64,000 nucleotides of DNA, taken from positions 2,046,001-2,110,000 of the forward strand of contig NZ_CP095390.1 in the NCBI RefSeq assembly GCF_023008585.1, in the 5' to 3' direction. This document shows, piece by piece, positions 51,769 to 60,386 of this stretch (positions are counted from its first letter, which is position 1; every line of letters begins with the position of its first letter). Both the position numbers and the translations under genes were made by a program. Origin of the DNA: Natribaculum breve. Lineage in GTDB: Archaea > Halobacteriota > Halobacteria > Halobacteriales > Natrialbaceae. The notes below the pieces were generated by a model. It had not been told where the DNA came from, did not search any database, and worked only from the letters and a program-made list of their open reading frames with translations.

Positions 51769-52682
51769 TTGTCCTCACCTCCGATAAACGGGAGATCGAT
51801 CCGGTTAGGAATCTGTGCCATGTCGTTCACGTCGAGCGCCATACTTTCGACGAAGCCGAGTTCGTGTTTGTACATGATTGAAGGATTCTCCTCGTCCACG
51901 TTCTTGAAGAGGACCTGTGCCTCACCACCGTCCTGATCCTCGAGGCAGACATTGTCGATATCAGCTTTCGAGTTGCACTCAGGGACCAGCAACTTCTCTC
52001 CCCATGGGAGGGTTCTGTCGGGCTCGTAGACTACAGTGATATCTGTACGATTCTCATCGCCGACCGTGGTATCGACGATCGTGGTTCCGTTTCTAATCTC
52101 GTTCCTATCGATCGTCCTCTCCCGCCAGATTTCGTCGTTCGACGGCTCCGGAACAGGAGACGAATTGAAAACAGCGTCTTGTACGCCGTCACGGGCCGTG
52201 AACATATTACCAACGATTCGATCGATTGAGTAGATCGCTGTTTCCTCTCCTTCGAACTCGATCGAAACCTCGGTGTAGTACTCGCCGTCGATCGTCACCC
52301 GATCCAGCTCAGCAGTCGGTCCATTCTCGAGTGGGTGGAGGTTGCTGTTGGGCCGTGGATGGAAGTAGTCGCTTGGAATATAGAATTCGACCTCCTCGTG
52401 AGTGTCAGCGGGGTGTTCGACCTTCAGGAAGTCGTTCATTGAATCGATGATGAAGTGGTCGTAGCCGACATCGTCTGAGTCTTCAGCGATCGTGACCACT
52501 ACAGACTCGACCTCTGCAGTTGCGACGCCGTCGTGTTCGAACTGATCGATTGATCCTTCTTCTTCGAGTGCATTCTGGAGTTCTGCCTCGTCCCTGTCGC
52601 CGGAGGAAATGCCAGAAACCGTCATGACGGGAAGAGACAAGGCCAGCACGAATACCAGGACGATCGAGACGAGTTGTCTCAT
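51765..52682 (-). CDS. Secreted protein of the operon
   Basis: Protein of 305 residues with a Sec signal peptide (MRQLVSIVLVFVLALSLPVMTVSG), then an acidic mature domain with a mix of beta-strands and loops and a single Cys pair (CNSKADIDNVC). Several Asn-x-Ser/Thr sites suit N-glycosylation. No transmembrane segment follows the signal, and the C-terminus (LPFIGGEDK) is not a PGF anchor. It may be a surface or virion-like protein; no homologue recognised. Confidence 0.66.
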   Translation of the reverse strand: MRQLVSIVLVFVLALSLPVMTVSGISSGDRDEAELQNALEEEGSIDQFEHDGVATAEVESVVVTIAEDSDDVGYDHFIIDSMNDFLKVEHPADTHEEVEFYIPSDYFHPRPNSNLHPLENGPTAELDRVTIDGEYYTEVSIEFEGEETAIYSIDRIVGNMFTARDGVQDAVFNSSPVPEPSNDEIWRERTIDRNEIRNGTTIVDTTVGDENRTDITVVYEPDRTLPWGEKLLVPECNSKADIDNVCLEDQDGGEAQVLFKNVDEENPSIMYKHELGFVESMALDVNDMAQIPNRIDLPFIGGEDK

Positions 52683-52685
52683 CGT

Positions 52686-53048
52686 CTACACCTCGTTCTT
52701 CACTGTCCAGAGGGGCCAGTTGCCTTCCGAAAACGGCCATCGCTTCTCGACAGCAGGGATGAACCGAATCCCGACGGCGATCGAGCTGTACGCGAAGAAC
52801 CCAATTGCGAGAACGGTTAGCCACCAGCCAGTAGTCACCAAAAGAATCCCGAGGAGGACCCAAGATGCCGTGAAGTGAGTTGCGCGATCGTCGGCGAACC
52901 CGATCCCACGTGGAACCATGTCTCGTGTCCAGATGAGGGTGCTCCGGAACGACGGTGGAAGCAGTTGCATTGGACTGACACTGCCGATCGTGTCGATGAT
53001 ATTCGAGACTGTTCCTCTTACTTGACGGGAGATCGTTTTCACTGGCAT
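52686..53048 (-). CDS. Membrane protein heading the minus-strand operon
   Basis: Protein of 120 residues with an amphipathic N-terminal region and two hydrophobic segments (about 60-80 and 83-100). Positively charged segments (KTISRQVRG, RDMVPRG) flank them. It starts the minus-strand operon; an AT-rich stretch at 53150-53185 with TATA-like ATTAAATTATATT could hold the promoter. Function unknown. Confidence 0.6.
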   Translation of the reverse strand: MPVKTISRQVRGTVSNIIDTIGSVSPMQLLPPSFRSTLIWTRDMVPRGIGFADDRATHFTASWVLLGILLVTTGWWLTVLAIGFFAYSSIAVGIRFIPAVEKRWPFSEGNWPLWTVKNEV

Positions 53049-54336
53049 TTTGGGTCCTCATGGCACCGTCTCTCCAAATCGGACACGGAGAGTGGAAAGA
53101 TCGACCGGGTGCGGGGCGGCAACGGGACGCCGCGATCACCAATAGGTACCAATAGATATTAAATTATATTGATAGATTAGTAAATAGACTCGATTTCTAA
53201 AGAAGACTGTCTTCCAAGTTCCGGCAAATAATACCTCGATTTTCGCTATAGCGAAATGTATAGTACGCCGGAGTAAGAAATAAATAGTAGTCGGTTATAT
53301 GGTGTTTTTGCGCTAAACTACCGGAATCTGACCCGTTCCGGGGTGCGCTATCTCCGCTCGCCCGAACGAGCTGAGAGAGCCGCAGTTTCGGGCTGCGTCC
53401 TCTCTCGGAAACTTGATACGACGGGGATGGTGCAAACAGGGTCAGGATGAATACAGGGCAATCCCAGTCCTGTGTGTTTGAATCCCAAGAAGCAATACCG
53501 ATCGTCAGCAATCCATGCATTTCAGGCACGGAAGAATGAAGTGTCTGTCCAATCGTGGTGCTCCAACTGTGCCCAGCAGGTATGGGGCGATGCATGGAGG
53601 ATCGGTTTGGATGTCGGCGGGGATAACCGCATGTGTGTTCGCATCTTACGATGCGTCCAGAAGGGTCCATCCGGGAGTACTCCCGGAGTCACAGAGATAA
53701 TGATCGTGCGCTGAACCTGTTTGAATCGGGCAGCGCCATGCTGGAGTTGATCGCCAGCTGTGATCCGTGGCGGCCTGCGAGTGGTGCATGGTTATCTCGA
53801 CGTTGACCTGAGCTCAGATACCAAGGGGAAGGACCACCAATATTAATTCACTTTGTCCTGAGTGGTGATAAACGCAGTCTTCCACTGTCCTCTCCAATAC
53901 CCTACTCTGCCGTATATCCTGCTCTTCCGAGTCTCCAACGGTCTCTCAGTCCATTGCCTCACACATGTCCTACACCGATCTCACTCGAGGATGTACTGGT
54001 CTTCCGTATGTCCTACCATACTCGTCTTCCGCGCGACGAATCCTCGGAGAAAAGACCCACACGCACGAGCGCGTTCACAATTCGGTTCTCAACAACAATG
54101 GGAACACAAGAGAAGATTCATCTGAAGATGACAGGACGAGCGGAAGACTACACATCTTAGAATGAGAATGCGAGTGCGAGCGCATGCGTGGGATCTCCTC
54201 TCTCGATCCTAGTCTCTGTCGCTCGCCAGAATACCTCGAGAATCGATCCTAAACACCTACAAATCGGTACAAGAGCCTCTCCTCTTAATGTATAGCGTCT
54301 AACCCCTACCCGTTAGACGATATAGAGGAGTGAAAT
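53049..54336. other. Gene-poor interval of the element
   Basis: No frame here resembles a haloarchaeal gene with confidence. A perfect palindrome CCGGGAGTACTCCCGG lies at 53671-53686. Minus-strand frame 53197-53670 and plus-strand frame 53472-53714 are open, but they are unusually rich in Cys, Trp and Ser and have no conserved motif. The pyrimidine-rich run at 53875-54010 has repeated CTCTCC/ATACC words without function that I can name. Confidence 0.5.
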
Positions 54337-55074
54337 TTAATGGTGGTCTCCTGCAGTTGGTCGAGAGTCATCAGAGAGGACCGAAGACAGGCCCTTCCCA
54401 TCAGTTGAGTTCCGGAATATCGGGTTGTGGACCATCTCTACCAGATATCCCGGCTTGTATCCTGCTCTCCGGCAGACCTCCGCTTGCAGCAGTGCGAGAC
54501 TGATGAGGTTCCCATAGCACTTCGTATCGATGTACTGACTGCGGAATGTGACGTAGAGATGCAGTTTGCCTTTCTTGGGTTTGAATTGCAATTGGATCAG
54601 ACAGGGGATATTAGCAGCCAGTGGCCGACCGTGAGTCGCCCTCTCGAGATCGGGTTCAAGACGGAAGAGCTGTGCAACGAGTGCGTTCGTGGTCTGTCCA
54701 TGATTCCCCTGTTTGAGCCGATCAACAATCATTTCGACCTGGTTAGCGGGTTCGGTTAGCCTGTCAGCGTACAGACCGCCGAACAGCTCCTCAACGCGGT
54801 CCTGTACCCAATAACGGCCCGTACTACCGTCGCTAAACTCGTAGCTCTCATAGCGGCTGAGAGCCTCTCCAGCGTTGACGATTTCGACCCAGTTCTCCCT
54901 TTCTGTTGAGAACTCGTCGTAGTCGATCGAGGAAACCGGATTAGAGATATGGATGATGTGGTAGCCGTGAGGACACAGACCCTGAACTCGAGATTCGAGG
55001 AACGTCAGATATGCTGCTCCGATGTCGGGAGCGATGGCGTATGGTATTTCGGTGGACGGTACCATATAAAACAT
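54337..55074 (-). CDS. Thymidylate-synthase-like protein
   Basis: Protein of 245 residues with the layout of the thymidylate synthase fold. IPCLIQLQFKPKKGKLHLYVTFRS corresponds to the TS nucleophile region (PC...QF followed by the RS motif), and YGNLISLALLQAEVCRRAGYKPGYLVEMVHNP to the substrate-binding Asn helix and C-terminal strands. The usual His after the nucleophilic Cys is Leu, and the central RSxD becomes RSQYID. It may therefore act on another pyrimidine nucleotide or have lost methylase activity. It lies 62 bp after the nuclease gene. Start 55074 or 55065 (MVPSTEIP). TS superfamily assignment is by motif only. Confidence 0.62.
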   Translation of the reverse strand: MFYMVPSTEIPYAIAPDIGAAYLTFLESRVQGLCPHGYHIIHISNPVSSIDYDEFSTERENWVEIVNAGEALSRYESYEFSDGSTGRYWVQDRVEELFGGLYADRLTEPANQVEMIVDRLKQGNHGQTTNALVAQLFRLEPDLERATHGRPLAANIPCLIQLQFKPKKGKLHLYVTFRSQYIDTKCYGNLISLALLQAEVCRRAGYKPGYLVEMVHNPIFRNSTDGKGLSSVLSDDSRPTAGDHH

Positions 55075-55136
55075 AATACTTCTGACAGTTTAAGACTTGT
55101 GGGTGGTTTAGGATCGTAGCTGTTTTTGTGTGCAGA

Positions 55137-56099
55137 TTATAGGAGCCTCTCGGTGGTCTCAGGGTGACCTGAGACTTCTCCATCTTCTCTCCATAGAATC
55201 TCGATCCCTTGTTTTTGCAAGAATTCGAGATATCCAGAATACTGATCAGCAGGAGGCTGGCTGAAACCCAGACATCGGATCAGGTCCTTCCCACTCCATC
55301 CTCGGCGCTGGACATCGCGATAGCTGTTTTCGAACACCTGTCCCAATGCTTTCCGGATCTGGTCACCATCGTTTTCTTGATTGAATGACTTTACCTCTAC
55401 CACAAGCGCTTCTGAATCGGACTTAGCGAGAATATCTGTCTCTTGTGTCTTTTTACATTCCCACCGTCCGTCTTCTAGCCTCGCACTCAACTCTTTGACC
55501 GTCGTCTCGTGCTCATTAGTTGCTATCGCCTGTTCTTGTTTGCTGGACGTGTATTCGATTGTCTGTTCGGAGTTGGGAACCTCCCGCGTTTCAGGATTAA
55601 TTTCCTGGAGTTGATGGGGAGCGAGATCATCTTCTGACTCACCACCATCTTCGGAACCGATATCCTCGGCGAATGAATCGACTCGTTCTAGATAGAAGTC
55701 GTACTCTTTCTTGCCTTTCTGAGGCCGATAGTTGTGTTCGAAGTCAACCACTCTAACCCTGCCATGATAGAGATATTCGACCGGATTCTCGGAGACCTTT
55801 TCAAAGAGGAAGATAGGGGTGCCCGATGACTGGCTTTCGATAAGTGCCCCATTACCTCGATTTGGCACTTGATCTCCTGCAGGGTTGTCGAAGTCCTTCT
55901 CTCCAACATATCGCATTGGCTCCGCTTCTAGATCATCGCCATATTGGCTATCAGGGGTCGAGAACAATCGGAGGTACTTGTTGTCGTGACTGTCGTAGTT
56001 AATTTCGATCCCTTTTCCAGCTCGTCCCTTTTCGAACTTCGACCGAATTTCGGAGGCTAAACAGATCTCTCCAGCTTCCAAGTCGATGTTACTGACTAT
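55137..56099 (-). CDS. Restriction-like nuclease, 5' end cut off by ISH3-type element
   Basis: About 320 residues in the original frame. The N-terminal half has RGNGALIESQSSGTPIFLFEKV ... VEYLYHGRVRVVDF, a pattern seen in SRA/YDG-like modified-base readers. The C-terminal half carries a PD-(D/E)xK-type site: E-T-D-I-L-A-K-S-D-S-E-A-L-V-V-E-V-K with the following KALGQV helix. The frame enters the IS at 56100. Joining across the IS restores an ATG two codons further (ATG CCA at 57532-57537), giving MPIVSNIDLEAGEIC. At present only a TTG at 56081 could start it. Type IV-like restriction is inferred. Confidence 0.68.
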   Translation of the reverse strand: MVSNIDLEAGEICLASEIRSKFEKGRAGKGIEINYDSHDNKYLRLFSTPDSQYGDDLEAEPMRYVGEKDFDNPAGDQVPNRGNGALIESQSSGTPIFLFEKVSENPVEYLYHGRVRVVDFEHNYRPQKGKKEYDFYLERVDSFAEDIGSEDGGESEDDLAPHQLQEINPETREVPNSEQTIEYTSSKQEQAIATNEHETTVKELSARLEDGRWECKKTQETDILAKSDSEALVVEVKSFNQENDGDQIRKALGQVFENSYRDVQRRGWSGKDLIRCLGFSQPPADQYSGYLEFLQKQGIEILWREDGEVSGHPETTERLL

Positions 56100-57526
56100 C
56101 GGTAGTTCCCATCGAGTCAGAAGATAGCCACAACTGACAGGGTTAGATTCTCAGGAAGCGTCTGGATGGGTGTTGATGAAGTTGTTGTACCACCCAGACA
56201 CTGTCCTTACGGCCGCTGACCTCGAAAAGTTAGCGCTTGATCTCCTCTCTGAGATCCCGATCCCCGGAGTCGAAGGCTATGGCTTCGACTCCGGGATCAT
56301 CCGGCAGACACTCCTGCAAGCCGCTGTCGATCAGAAATCCATCAAGGCTGTCACTGACAGCACTCTCGGAACGTACTCCGACGACTACACACTCGCTCAG
56401 CTTCATACCGTTCCTGCTGCTGAACTCAAAGCCGTCGTTAACGACCTCCTCGCTCAGCAAGCGGCGATGATCCTCGGCCCCGGCCCGAGGATCATCTGCC
56501 TCGACTTCGTCGACATCCACTACCACGGCTGTCCACACCGTGATGCCGGAGAGCTCTGTCATACAATACCCCGCGATGGCACCTCCCAGTGCCATCGCTA
56601 CCTTGTTGGGTTTGTCCTTTGCCGAGCCAAGCCGCTCGTCGTCGCGGTTACTCCTGTCCGAGGTGATGAACCCAAAAGCGACGCGGTCGAGCGACTGCTC
56701 GACCACGTCGCGGCCCTTCCTTTCCTGTCGCTGGCCTCCTCGTTGACCGCGGATTCTACGACGGAACGTCGATCGAGCGACTGGATGCAGTCGCACCAGT
56801 CGCTCTCCCCGTCATCCGTCGTGGAAAACAGATGGCTGAGAAACTAGACACGTCGGTCTCTTACTGGACGGAGTATGTGATGTACGAAGGAAGCGAGCGG
56901 GAACTGCGCTTCCCGCTCGCGGTCTGTGTCTCCTACCAACAGGGAAACCGTGGCAAGCACGGTTTGCTTGTCCGGCGTATGTGGCGTGCGATCTGGCCGA
57001 TCGCACGCCGAAGGAAGTCGAAGCTCTCTACCAGAAACGCTCAGCGATCGAGACAGCCTTCCGAACGATGAGAGAAGCACGTGCGCGTACGAGTACAACC
57101 GATCCAGTTGTTCGGTTGTTGTTTGTGCTTGTGGGCTTCCTGTTGCGGAACTTGTGGCTGATCGTCCGGTGGGGAGTGCTCGCCACGCCGCGGCGCGGCG
57201 GGCGAGCACTGCCGGCCTGGTTCCGCTTCGAAGTGTTTCGGGAGTGGATCGACCATACCCTCGACGAATCACTGCTGCGGAAGTGGGAGGCACCAACCAA
57301 CGGCGTCGGAATTCCCGAGGTCTATAGTCAACTGGACGCGGGCTGATTGAGCCCGCGTCCAGCGGTAGCCCCCGCAGAGAGCGACGGCTTCGAATTGGAG
57401 GGTCAGAGCCGGCGCTCTCACTGGTGTGAGACCGCCTTCTACGTCGATCTCTTTTCGAGCGAGACGAATTCTGTCGCTCACGTTGCCGAAAATCAAGTCA
57501 ATACGGAGTAACGATGGGAACTACCG
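56100..57526 (+). mobile_element. ISH3-type insertion sequence
   Basis: An element of 1,427 bp with 15-bp terminal inverted repeats CGGTAGTTCCCATCG (left 56100-56114, complement at 57512-57526) and a 5-bp target duplication ACTAT (56095-56099 and 57527-57531). The transposase is broken by two frameshifts. The element lies just upstream of the nuclease codons and splits that gene's first two codons and promoter from its body. Confidence 0.9.
56170..57346 (+). pseudogene. ISH3-family transposase with two frameshifts
   Basis: The first frame (56170 to about 56725) reads MLMKLLYHPDTVLTAADLEK with the catalytic region LDFVDIHYHGCP. At about 56725 a missing base moves the sequence into the frame that reads PVAGLLVDRGFYDGTSIERL and later MAEKLDTSVSYWTEYVMYEG. 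Near 56977 a second missing base shifts to ALYQKRSAIETAFRTMREA, which holds the last catalytic Glu. Both are single-base losses in G/C runs; they may be real decay or sequencing errors. It encodes no complete transposase as written. Confidence 0.88.
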
Positions 57527-57531
57527 ACTAT

Positions 57532-57572
57532 TGGCATCGTATCGCCACACTGTTCTCAATGTTATTAATGAG
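57532..57572 (-). promoter_or_regulatory. Orphaned start codon and TATA box of the nuclease gene
   Basis: On the minus strand ATG CCA (57537-57532) is the pre-insertion start of the nuclease gene, preceded about 28 nt upstream by ATTAATAA (57562-57569 region) as a TATA box. The ISH3-type element now sits between this promoter and the coding body. Confidence 0.65.
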
Positions 57573-57695
57573 TTTGATGACAGATTGACTACGAGCTGTT
57601 ATTCAGCGGATCGCCCCCAAGAACAAAGCCACTTCTGCTCGTACTACGAGTGAACCGACCGATGGCGGCGACCCTCTGACACGCCGTGTAGGACT

Positions 57696-57750
57696 ACGAA
57701 AATGGAGCTCAGCAATCGGGTGAAATCCGGTCGAATCCCGGTTTTCCAAG
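57696..57750 (+). other. tRNA-like fragment near the right end of the element
   Basis: GAAAATGGAGCTCAG is followed by CCGGTCGAATCCCGG and TTTTCCA. D-arm, T-arm and acceptor-like pieces are present but no anticodon arm fits in the 55 nt. It may be a deleted tRNA gene carried by the element. Weak evidence. Confidence 0.35.
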
Positions 57751-57784
57751 ACGGGCTGAGAAGGAACAAGACCTCCTCTAACCG

Positions 57785-58528
57785 TCAGTCGTGTCGCGCC
57801 GAGTTGTCCTGCGGGTCGTAGTCGAGGACCTCTCGAGCGCGCTCGAGCGAGTAGTACTTCCGGTCGTTGTCGGAGATGCCGTAGACGATCTCGTAGTCGT
57901 AGTCGGCCTTGACGCAGCGATCGAACAGGTGCGCACAGTCGCGGTAGGAGAGCCACATCGCCTGCCCGCGCTCGTAGTCGATCGGCGGGTGTCCCTTCGT
58001 GAGGTTGCCGATGCGAACGCAGACGACCGAGAGGCCGTACTCGTCGTGGTAGTAGCGACCGAGCGTCTCCCCGGCGGCCTTCGAGACGCCGTAGAGGTTG
58101 CCGGGCCGGGGAAGTTCGGTTCCGTCGAGACGGAACTCGTCGTGTGCGCGGTACATCTCGGGCGTTCGCTCGTCGGTTTCGTACGCACCGACGGCGTGGT
58201 TCGAGGAGGCGAAGGCCACTTTCTCGACGCCGGCGTCGACCGCCGTCTCGAAGACCGTCTGCGTGCCGTCGATGTTGTTCGTGAGGACGCTGTCCCACGG
58301 CGCTTCCGGCCGGGGGTCGCCGGCGAGGTGGATCACCGCGTCGATACCCTCCATCGCTTCGCGGACCGCCTCGTCGTCGGTGATGTCGGCGACGACAAAC
58401 TCGCCCGGGTGGTCGCCCGTCGGCGGGTCGCGATCGAGCAACCGCCACTCGTACTCGTCACCGAGGTCGGCGAGGATCGCCTCCCCGACGCGCCCCACAG
58501 CCCCGGTGAGCAGGACCGACTGTGCCAT
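57785..58528 (-). CDS. azf: NAD-dependent glucose-6-phosphate dehydrogenase, SDR type
   Basis: Extended short-chain dehydrogenase of 247 residues. Glycine motif TGAVGRVGEAIL at the N-terminus binds NAD; the catalytic Tyr and Lys are in YGVSKAAGE. The sequence, with the ending RAREVLDYDPQDNSA, matches the haloarchaeal Azf enzyme that oxidises glucose 6-phosphate in the oxidative pentose phosphate route. ATG 58528 (MAQSVLLTG) is chosen over 58681. The last codons come from the integrative element (NSARHD in place of NSAEH), leaving the protein functional in length. Expected neighbours in Haloferax (rpa2/histone cluster) are about 25 kb away here. Confidence 0.88.
   Translation of the reverse strand: MAQSVLLTGAVGRVGEAILADLGDEYEWRLLDRDPPTGDHPGEFVVADITDDEAVREAMEGIDAVIHLAGDPRPEAPWDSVLTNNIDGTQTVFETAVDAGVEKVAFASSNHAVGAYETDERTPEMYRAHDEFRLDGTELPRPGNLYGVSKAAGETLGRYYHDEYGLSVVCVRIGNLTKGHPPIDYERGQAMWLSYRDCAHLFDRCVKADYDYEIVYGISDNDRKYYSLERAREVLDYDPQDNSARHD
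57801..57884. repeat. attR of the azf-integrated element (84-bp direct repeat)
   Basis: Identical to 43829-43912. It lies within the 3' coding end of azf, so the intact gene uses this copy. The sequence just outside (toward lower coordinates) is element DNA that supplies the new stop codon at 57785-57787. Confidence 0.95.
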
Positions 58529-58628
58529 TCGTTCGGAGTGAGGGGCCACGAGCGATAAGTAACGTGCGATTCCGTCCGACGCGCGTGAGACCACAACGGC
58601 CATCACACTCGCGGTCGACCCGCCGACC

Positions 58629-58991
58629 ATGGACGACACGCCGACCGACGCCGAAGTCGCCTGTTTCGAGGCGGGTATCAAGTTCGGATCGCTCTACCAC
58701 CAGTTCGCCGGCACGCCCGTCTCGCCGGAGAGCGCCTCGAGCCTCGAGACGGCGATGGAGGCGGCGATCGAGAACCAGCCCCACTGTCGCGACGTGACCG
58801 TCGAGATTCTCACGGACCGACTGGCGAGCGCACTCGAGGACGCGACCGCGGAGTACACCGAACTCACGGGACGCTTTCTCGAGGTCGAGATCACGGTCGA
58901 GTACGAGGGCCGGGAGGTCCTGACCCGGATGGAGCTGGACGACGGCTACCCGCTCATGTCGGTCGTCTCGGTTCGTGATCTGGACGAATAG
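58629..58991 (+). CDS. mptD: Archaeal dihydroneopterin aldolase MptD
   Basis: Protein of 120 residues of the archaeal DHNA family (Pfam PF04038) that converts dihydroneopterin to 6-hydroxymethyl-dihydropterin for tetrahydromethanopterin/folate-type cofactors. Hallmark segments: ACFEAGIKFGSLYHQFAGTPVS near the N-terminus, and C-terminal strands VEITVEYEGREVLTRMELDDGYPLMSV. Length is normal for the family. It is divergent from azf across a 100-bp gap. Confidence 0.85.
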   Translation: MDDTPTDAEVACFEAGIKFGSLYHQFAGTPVSPESASSLETAMEAAIENQPHCRDVTVEILTDRLASALEDATAEYTELTGRFLEVEITVEYEGREVLTRMELDDGYPLMSVVSVRDLDE

Positions 58992-59105
58992 AGGACATCG
59001 CTTTCGAAACGCAACTGCTATTTCCCCGCAGCCGGCCCTCTCGGCCGTATTTTCACTTTCACTTTCGGGCCACCTTTTAACCCCCGGGGGCGTGAAGGTG
59101 CTGAC

Positions 59106-59522
59106 ATGAGCCAGACGGCGCTCGACGACGACGAACTGTTCGGCGAAGCGGCAAACGAGATGCGATCGGACGTCGAATCCTCGCTCGAGGAGGCCTGGAA
59201 CGCGCTCCCCGAGGCCGACGACGTCTGGGAGACCGACGCGGACAACGTACTGGGGGTGCTCAACGGACTGAAGACGGCACTCGACGCCGGCGACGCCGAG
59301 GCGCACCTCCGCGATGCGAAAAAGTGGTTCACGATGGGCCAGCGCGCCGACGCCTTCGACGACGCCGACGACCTCGAAGCGGAGATCGCGGCGGTCGAGG
59401 AGGCCATCGGCGACATCGCCGCGGCGAGCGACCAGGTCGGCGACCTCACCTCGACGATTCCAGCACTCCGGGGAACGCTCGAGAGCGCCGGTCCCGACGA
59501 CGAGGACGACGGCGACGACTAG
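59106..59522 (+). CDS. DUF5790 family protein
   Basis: Acidic, helical haloarchaeal protein of 138 residues that I recognise as DUF5790. Conserved segments: LDDDELFGEAANEMR, WETDADNVLGVLNGLKTALD, LRDAKKWFTMGQRADAF. A C-terminal coiled coil (EAEIAAVEEAIGDIAAASDQVGDL) and an Asp-rich tail follow. Function unknown. Its TAG stop overlaps the TAG stop of the convergent ArfB gene within CTAG. Confidence 0.8.
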   Translation: MSQTALDDDELFGEAANEMRSDVESSLEEAWNALPEADDVWETDADNVLGVLNGLKTALDAGDAEAHLRDAKKWFTMGQRADAFDDADDLEAEIAAVEEAIGDIAAASDQVGDLTSTIPALRGTLESAGPDDEDDGDD

Positions 59523-60280
59523 TCGGTCTCGTTCGGGTCAGTTGGCCGCCGTTCGGGCCGCGAGACGTCTCGCTGGGCAACCGCCTCGAGCAACCGCGCC
59601 AGCGCCGCCGCCGCAAGCTCGAGCAGTTCGTCGCCGCGTGCCGCGTCGCCCTCGGCGGGGTCGCCGACGACGCCGTTTTCCGTAAACTCCGCCGAATCGT
59701 ACGCGAGGTTCGCGTAGCTGACCCACTCGCCCCAGCCGTCGGCAGCGCCCTCGCGTGCGTCCTCGATTCGCTCCTCGCGGACGAGGTCAGGGTGGACGGC
59801 CCGCACGAGCGCCGTCTCGAGCGGGCCGCCGTGACCCATGTCGCTCGAGTGGTCGCCGACAGCCTCGAACCAGGTGAACGGGACGGCGTAGGCGTCGTCG
59901 TGGCGCGTGATCGTCCCCGCGACCTCGCGGAGGGCGTCGATATTGCCGCCGTGGCCGTTGACGAGGACGACCCGGTCGAGGCCGTGGGTGGCGAGGCTGT
60001 CGACGGCCTCGCGGACGTACGCCCGGAAGGTGTCGGGCGAGACCCACATCGTCCCGGGGAACTGACGGTGCTCTTCGGAGATGCCCACGGAGATCCGCGG
60101 TGCGACGACGACCTCGCCGTCGAAGGCGTCGACGCCCGCCTCGGCGACGGCTTCCGCGGCCAGTGCGTCTGTGCCCAGCGGAGCGTGGGGGCCGTGCTGT
60201 TCCGTGCTCCCGACCGGGAGCACCGCGAGGTTCGTCTCGAGGTCCGCGACGTCCGTCCAGGTGGCTCGCTCGAGGATCAT
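59519..60280 (-). CDS. arfB: Creatininase-family FAPy deformylase ArfB
   Basis: Amidohydrolase of 253 residues of the creatininase family. In archaea this member removes formate from the formylaminopyrimidine intermediate of riboflavin/F420 synthesis. Metal-binding motifs: STEQHGPHAPLGTDAL (Glu, His, Asp), ISVGISEEHRQFPGTMW, NGHGGN and the late HSSDMGHGGPLETALV. ATG 60280 (MILERATWTDVADLE) is chosen over a longer frame. The archaeal ArfB role is an inference from similarity; a creatininase-type activity on another substrate is possible. Confidence 0.8.
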   Translation of the reverse strand: MILERATWTDVADLETNLAVLPVGSTEQHGPHAPLGTDALAAEAVAEAGVDAFDGEVVVAPRISVGISEEHRQFPGTMWVSPDTFRAYVREAVDSLATHGLDRVVLVNGHGGNIDALREVAGTITRHDDAYAVPFTWFEAVGDHSSDMGHGGPLETALVRAVHPDLVREERIEDAREGAADGWGEWVSYANLAYDSAEFTENGVVGDPAEGDAARGDELLELAAAALARLLEAVAQRDVSRPERRPTDPNETD

Positions 60281-60386
60281 ACCGGCTTCGACGGGCGCTC
60301 GCGTCTTGTAACCGACGCCTCGACGGTATCGACGGCACGCGAGGGCAGGCCCAAACGGTATCCCGGCGTCCGTGCTCGACCCGAGC

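Larger units (their letters stand above)
43829..57884. mobile_element. Integrative element of about 14 kb in the 3' end of azf
   Basis: Bounded by perfect 84-bp direct repeats made of the azf 3' coding end, with a tyrosine integrase just inside the left repeat. The interior has clearly lower GC content than the flanks and lacks core genes. Cargo: ATPase module (46127-48825), serine recombinase, minus-strand small-protein operon (50910-53048), and the nuclease and TS-like pair (54337-56099). Two IS elements have inserted later. Integration swapped the last codons of azf (new ending NSARHD). No replication initiator or capsid gene was recognised. Confidence 0.9.

Noticed and set aside
53197..53670. 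157-codon minus-strand frame in the element
   Set aside because: Composition is Cys/Trp/Ser/Arg-rich and unlike the acidic proteins around it, with no start signal or motif. It overlaps another open frame on the plus strand.
53472..53714. 80-codon plus-strand frame with a Cys pair
   Set aside because: Only one weak CxxC, no promoter, and a degenerate C-terminus. Not enough to call a gene.
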